Below, piece by piece: positions 60,373 through 64,000 of a DNA stretch of 64,000 nt; position 1 is the first letter of the stretch; every line of letters starts with the position of its first letter. Source of the stretch: UBA6054 sp963975575 (GTDB lineage: Bacteria > Planctomycetota > Phycisphaerae > Phycisphaerales > UBA1924); the NCBI GenBank assembly GCA_963975575.1, contig CAXBHL010000006.1:1-64000 (forward strand), in the 5' to 3' direction. The notes under the pieces were generated by a model. That model ran no database searches and was not told where the DNA came from. It saw only the letters and a list, made by a program, of their open reading frames with translations. The position numbers were made by a program, and so were the translations under genes.

Positions 60373-61596
60373 TTAGCTCAGCGCCAGGCGGCACATCATC
60401 TCCACCCCCGTCCCGATCGCCCCGTCGGGGAAATCGAACTCCGGCTGGTGCAGCTGCGCCATTGCATCGGCTCCCTCGGGCAGCAGACCCAAGAGATAGA
60501 AGCACGAAGGCACCCGCTGGGCGTAATACGCGAAGTCCTCGCCCCCCATCGAGGGCTCGGACGTTTCCACCGCCCCCCGCGCAAGTCTTGCATTTCTAGC
60601 CACTTCCAGCACCCGGGCCGCCTCGTCGGGGTCGTTGTGCGTCACCGGGTAGCCCTCCTCGATCCGCAGCACGCCCTCGCAGCCCATCGCCCGGGCGGTC
60701 GACTCAACGACCTCCTTCAGCCGCCGCTTGGCCAAGTCCCGCGTCTCGGCCCGCAGCGTGCGGATCGTCCCGGTCAGCGTGGCCGCCTCGGGGATGACAT
60801 TCGTCGCCGTCCCCGCGTGGAAGGTGCCGAAGGTCACCACCACCGAGTCCACCGGCGACACCGAGCGGCTGGCGATCGATTGGGCCGCCGCCACGATGTG
60901 GCTGGCCGCCACGATCGGGTCCGCCCCCATGTGCGGGTAGGCCGCGTGCGCCTGCACGCCGGTGACGGTCACCTCGATCTCGTCCGTCGCCGCCAGCAGC
61001 GGCCCGGGGCGCGTGCCGATCACCCCGAAGGGCAGGCCCGGCCAGCCGTGCAGCCCGTACATGCGGCCCACCGCCGGCCCGAGGTCCCCGTTGGGGCCGC
61101 CGGTCAGGCACCCGTCGCGGCACATCAGCTCCCCGCCCCCGCCGCCCTCCTCGGCCGGCTGGAAGACGAAGGTCACCGGGTTGGGCCGGTGCTCGGTGGC
61201 CGCGAGGATCCGCGCTGCCCCGAGCAGGATGGTCGTGTGCCCGTCGTGCCCGCAGGCGTGCATCGTGCCGGGCGTGGTCGACGCGTACGGCTTGCCCGTC
61301 CGCTCGGTGATCGGCAGGGCGTCCATATCGGCCCGCAGCCCGATGCACGGCCCCGGGTTGTCGACGGTGGCCGGCAGGTGCGCCAGCACGCCGGTTCCCT
61401 CGCGGGGGGTCTCCCCGCCGAGCCCGGCGACGAAGGCGATCCCGAGGCGGGTGAGTTCGTCCTGGACGAGTTTGCTGGTCCGGTGCTCCTCGAAGCGGAC
61501 CTCGGGGTGGGCGTGGATGTCCCGACGGATGCGGGCGAGGTCGTCAACCTCTGCCGCGATCCGCTCGCAGAGCTGGGTGCTGGCCGTGGCGTTCAT
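60373..61596 (-). CDS. M20 family amidohydrolase
   Basis: A 407-residue zinc amidohydrolase of the M20D (hippurate/IAA-amino acid hydrolase) group. The metal site is built by THACGHDGHTT-like GTMHACGHDGHTT and FVFQPAEEGGGGG with the catalytic Glu pair. An inserted dimerisation domain (VTGVQAHAAYPHMGADPI) is present, followed by PSMGGEDFAYYAQRVPSCFYLLG. It hydrolyses N-acyl amino acids; the exact substrate is not determined. The ATG at 61596 has TACAAT six bases upstream and no Shine-Dalgarno. Confidence 0.93.
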   Translation of the reverse strand: MNATASTQLCERIAAEVDDLARIRRDIHAHPEVRFEEHRTSKLVQDELTRLGIAFVAGLGGETPREGTGVLAHLPATVDNPGPCIGLRADMDALPITERTGKPYASTTPGTMHACGHDGHTTILLGAARILAATEHRPNPVTFVFQPAEEGGGGGELMCRDGCLTGGPNGDLGPAVGRMYGLHGWPGLPFGVIGTRPGPLLAATDEIEVTVTGVQAHAAYPHMGADPIVAASHIVAAAQSIASRSVSPVDSVVVTFGTFHAGTATNVIPEAATLTGTIRTLRAETRDLAKRRLKEVVESTARAMGCEGVLRIEEGYPVTHNDPDEAARVLEVARNARLARGAVETSEPSMGGEDFAYYAQRVPSCFYLLGLLPEGADAMAQLHQPEFDFPDGAIGTGVEMMCRLALS

Positions 61597-61602
61597 GGGT
61601 GG

Positions 61603-61608
61603 ATTGTA
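61603..61608 (-). promoter_or_regulatory. -10 element for M20 amidohydrolase (leaderless type)
   Basis: TACAAT on the minus strand, six bases before the ATG at 61596. Confidence 0.55.
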
Positions 61609-61668
61609 CGGTCGCCGGCCCCCGCGATGTTCGCCGAAAACCGGCGCCCGCCCCGCGACCGGGCCCGC

Positions 61669-62793
61669 TCACGCCGCCAGGCGGAGCGGCGCGTTCTCGT
61701 CCATGAACGCCCGGGCCATGACCGCCAGCTGCTCCGAGTTCGGGGCGCCCTGGGAAAGCTCCGCGCACGCCCGGCGCCGGATCGTGTCGAACCGCTTGGA
61801 GCAGTCCAGGAACGCGTCGACGATTTGGGGGTCGAAGTGCGTGCCCCGCAGCGAGACGATCAGGTCGTGCGTGGCCTCGTGGGACATCGCGTCCTTGTAC
61901 ACCCGCTTGCTGGTCACCGCGTCGTAGAAGTCCGCCATCGCCACGATCCGCGCGGCCAGCGAGATGTCGTCGCCCGCCAGGCCGAAGGGGTACCCCGTGC
62001 CGTCCCACTTCTCGTGGTGCTGCAGCGCGATCTCCACGCCCATGTCGATGAACGCGTCCGGGCCGAGCTTCTGGCGGATCGCGATCAGCGTGTCGGCGCC
62101 GATCAGCGTGTGCTTTTCCATCTCCGCCCGTTCTTCATCGTTCAGGCGCCCGGGCTTGAGCAGGATGCGGTCCGGGATGCCCACCTTGCCGATGTCGTGC
62201 AGCGAGCTGGCCAGCGCCAGGCGTTCGATCCAGGACTCGTCGATGCACGCGTGCGACGGGCGCAGCCGCTTGGCCAGCAGCCGGGCGTAGAGCCCGATCC
62301 GTTCCAGGTGCGCCCCCGTGTCGGTGTCGCGGTAGTCGGCCAGCTTGGCCAGGCCGAAGATCAGCGCGTTCCTTTTGGCCAGGCCCTCGCGGACCTGACA
62401 GGCGACCTCGCGCTGCAGTTCCGTGTTGGCGCGCTCGACCGTGTCGTGGTACCGGCGCGACGCCAGGAACAGGATCACCGCCGTCAGCATGAACACGCCC
62501 AGCGCCACCGACAGCCGGAAGATCAGCAGCCGGTCGGCCCACACCTGCGCGATCTGGCTCTCGGTCCGCAGCCAGTAGTCGGCCAGCAGCTCGCCGCCCA
62601 GCAGCACCGCCGCCTGGGAGAGCAGCACGGCCACGAACAGCGCCACCCGCGAGTTCGGGCGGAACGCCCAGTCGATCCGCGGCGAGGGACGCGATGCGCC
62701 CCGGCCGCCCCGGCCCGCCCCCTCCCGATCTGGCGTGTTCGCGTCCACGGACCGGTGATCGGCGACGCCCGCCCGCCCCGGCACGCCCGACAA
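61669..62793 (-). CDS. HD-GYP domain cyclic-di-GMP phosphodiesterase
   Basis: A membrane protein of about 374 residues. Two N-terminal transmembrane helices (about 47-70 and 88-110) enclose a short periplasmic loop. A coiled-coil linker leads to the HD-GYP domain (about 145-345): LHDIGKVGIPDRIL (HD), LQHHEKWDGTGYPFGL (GYP) and RIVAMADFYDAVTSKRVYK. It should hydrolyse c-di-GMP to pGpG/GMP, linking to motility or surface sugar control. The start is uncertain: TTG at 62793 opens the frame, and GTG at 62784 is an alternative. No Shine-Dalgarno is obvious. Confidence 0.9.
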   Translation of the reverse strand: MSGVPGRAGVADHRSVDANTPDREGAGRGGRGASRPSPRIDWAFRPNSRVALFVAVLLSQAAVLLGGELLADYWLRTESQIAQVWADRLLIFRLSVALGVFMLTAVILFLASRRYHDTVERANTELQREVACQVREGLAKRNALIFGLAKLADYRDTDTGAHLERIGLYARLLAKRLRPSHACIDESWIERLALASSLHDIGKVGIPDRILLKPGRLNDEERAEMEKHTLIGADTLIAIRQKLGPDAFIDMGVEIALQHHEKWDGTGYPFGLAGDDISLAARIVAMADFYDAVTSKRVYKDAMSHEATHDLIVSLRGTHFDPQIVDAFLDCSKRFDTIRRRACAELSQGAPNSEQLAVMARAFMDENAPLRLAA

Positions 62794-62862
62794 GCCGACC
62801 GGGCGAATTTGCCGTCCGGTCGGGTGGGATTGTGCGGTGATTCCGGCCCGTGAGCCGCCCGC

Positions 62863-63903
62863 TCACGGACTTATCAGCACCCGCTGGCAGGCGTCCATCG
62901 CCGCGGGCACCGCCGCGTGCGCGTCGCGGTAGTCCGGCCGATCCCCGCCTTCCGGGGGGCGCAGTTCCGAGAACGCCGCCCGTGCATCGGCGTGCACGGG
63001 GATGTTGCGGCTGTCGCTGGCGGCCAGAAGACCCTCGACCCGCTCGGACACCAGGAACGCCGCGAGTGTCCGGGCGTGCTCGGGGTTCGGCCCGCCGCGG
63101 ATGATGCCAACCGTGTTGGGAATGGTCGTCGGCCCCGGACTCGGCCACCGCCCGTCCGCCCCATCCGGAGCCGCATCCCAAGTCATGCCCACCGGCCAAC
63201 CGTTCGCGATGGCCACCCACACGTCGTCGGTGTCGGTCAGCCCCGCGTCGATCTCGCCCTCGTACACCGCGCGGACCACGCGCGCGTTTCCGTCGTACAA
63301 CCGCACGCCGTTCTCACGCATCGCCCCGAGCCAGTCAGAGAACCGCGCCTCGCCCCACCGCGCGTGCAGCAACGCCATGTGACCCCGCGTCGTGCCGAAC
63401 TGCGGCCGCGCCATGCCCACGCGCCCCCTCCACGCCGGTCCGGTCAGTTCCGCCAGCGTCGTCGGCGGCTCTTCCACACGATCGGTCGCGTACACGAACA
63501 CCCGCCCGCGTTCGGCAAATCCCACCCAGTCCCACCCGTCGCCGACCAGCTCGTCCGGCCAGTCGGCCGGCACCGTGCCCTCCATCCCGCCCGGTTCGAG
63601 CACGCCCGACTCGGCCAGCAGGATCGTCCCCAGCGGTTCGGAGGACCACCACACGTCGCAGCGCGGGCTGCCCGCCTCGGCCTGCAGGCGCGTGACCAGC
63701 CCCGTGGTCTTGGTCGCTTCGGTGTCGCCGACCAGCTCGACGCGGACGCCGGTCTCGGCCTCGAACGCCTCGACCACGGCCCGCGCAAACGCGTCGTCGG
63801 TGCTGGTGTAGAGCACCACGCTCGGCGCATCCGGGTCCGAACAGCCCGACAGCCCCACGCCCGCCGCCAGCAGGCACACCAACGCACGCACCGTCCGAAT
63901 CAT
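62863..63903 (-). CDS. Iron/sulfate-type extracellular solute-binding lipoprotein
   Basis: A 346-residue lipoprotein (lipobox VGLSGC) of the family 1/AfuA type substrate-binding proteins. SVVLYTSTDDAFARAVVEAFEAETGVRVELVG at the start, DVWWSSEPLGTILLAESGVL and GRVGMARPQFGTTRGHMALLHARWGE are hallmarks of Fe(III)-binding members. It would deliver a ligand to an ABC transporter. The gene before it (63905 onward) may be part of the same unit. The ATG at 63903 lies one base after that stop. An 8-bp stem (CCGTGAGC/GCTCACGG, 62848-62868) overlaps its stop codon. Confidence 0.9.
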   Translation of the reverse strand: MIRTVRALVCLLAAGVGLSGCSDPDAPSVVLYTSTDDAFARAVVEAFEAETGVRVELVGDTEATKTTGLVTRLQAEAGSPRCDVWWSSEPLGTILLAESGVLEPGGMEGTVPADWPDELVGDGWDWVGFAERGRVFVYATDRVEEPPTTLAELTGPAWRGRVGMARPQFGTTRGHMALLHARWGEARFSDWLGAMRENGVRLYDGNARVVRAVYEGEIDAGLTDTDDVWVAIANGWPVGMTWDAAPDGADGRWPSPGPTTIPNTVGIIRGGPNPEHARTLAAFLVSERVEGLLAASDSRNIPVHADARAAFSELRPPEGGDRPDYRDAHAAVPAAMDACQRVLISP

Positions 63904-63904
63904 G

Positions 63905-64000
63905 TCAGTTCCCCGCGTCGCTGCCCTGGGCGGCCGGCGCATCGGAGCCGCTCGGCGCCGGGGCCGATTCGGGCTGCGACGCCTTCTTCAGGCGCCCGAA
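63905..64000 (-). CDS. C-terminal end of a gene running off the right edge
   Basis: A 31-codon fragment open to the window edge and ending at TGA 63907-63905. It reads FGRLKKASQPESAPAPSGSD then APAAQGSDAGN, an Ala/Pro/Ser-rich tail like those at the ends of planctomycete membrane or transport proteins. Its stop lies one base from the solute-binding protein start, so the two are probably co-transcribed. It could be the permease or ATPase of that transporter, but nothing in the 31 residues shows it. Confidence 0.5.
   Translation of the reverse strand, partial: FGRLKKASQPESAPAPSGSDAPAAQGSDAGN

Overview
The window is a GC-rich (I estimate about 70% G+C) bacterial chromosome segment, most likely from a member of the Phycisphaerae (Planctomycetota). 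The clues are a secreted protein ending in the GC-type dockerin-like repeat (NFFDVSAFIAAYN...C) typical of that class, several prepilin-like proteins with the FTLIELLVVIAIIAVL signature, a DUF115/Maf-type glycosyltransferase, MauE, a DUF2089 regulator and many small species-level lipoproteins. I see no rRNA, tRNA, CRISPR array, phage or plasmid replication genes. The layout is ordinary chromosome with two small mobile or REP-like insertions.

Layout. 1-9 kb: HIT hydrolase, CBS protein, leucyl aminopeptidase pepA, a cation-efflux/binding-protein pair, a GH13 alpha-amylase and cytochrome bd oxidase (cydAB). 9-17.3 kb: a surface-sugar region. A 1220-residue Maf-like protein, a CMP-nonulosonate cytidylyltransferase (carrying a fused GxxExxY cassette) and a nonulosonate synthase form one operon with overlapping start and stop codons. 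flgM lies just beyond, which fits flagellin glycosylation. 17.4-25 kb: a TPR lipoprotein, a probable structured RNA, ROK kinase, ispE, a NIF3-like protein and small envelope proteins. 25-37 kb: a large PQQ-repeat protein, rpiB coupled to a Sua5-phosphatase fusion, a pseudopilin coupled to comEC, and a secreted 685-residue protein. 37-48 kb: trpE, a laminin-B/dockerin protein, HU, a 2-hydroxyacid dehydrogenase, an M16 peptidase operon with DUF2089, pdxJ, and folC heading an operon of GspG-like proteins. 48-55 kb: leuS with a leucine-rich leader peptide and terminator, a methyltransferase, and a REP/RAYT element with a chimeric pseudogene. 55-64 kb: a short uvrC, a pseudopilin/MauE/cysteine-rich peptide cluster, an M20 amidohydrolase, an HD-GYP phosphodiesterase and an iron-type solute-binding protein running into the right edge.

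The most striking global pattern is regulatory. At about fifteen transcription-unit starts on both strands a TAnnnT hexamer (TACACT, TACAAT, TACAGT, TACGCT, TATAAT) sits 5-7 bases in front of the ATG or GTG with no Shine-Dalgarno. This is the spacing expected if the mRNA begins at the start codon. Genes with a clear Shine-Dalgarno coexist with these, so the organism appears to use leaderless and leadered initiation side by side. The other main candidates for follow-up are the leuS leader/attenuator, the 33-bp inverted-repeat GxxExxY cassette fused into neuA, the Maf/nucleotidyltransferase-like/degenerate radical-SAM fusion, and a four-hairpin RNA near 19.3 kb.
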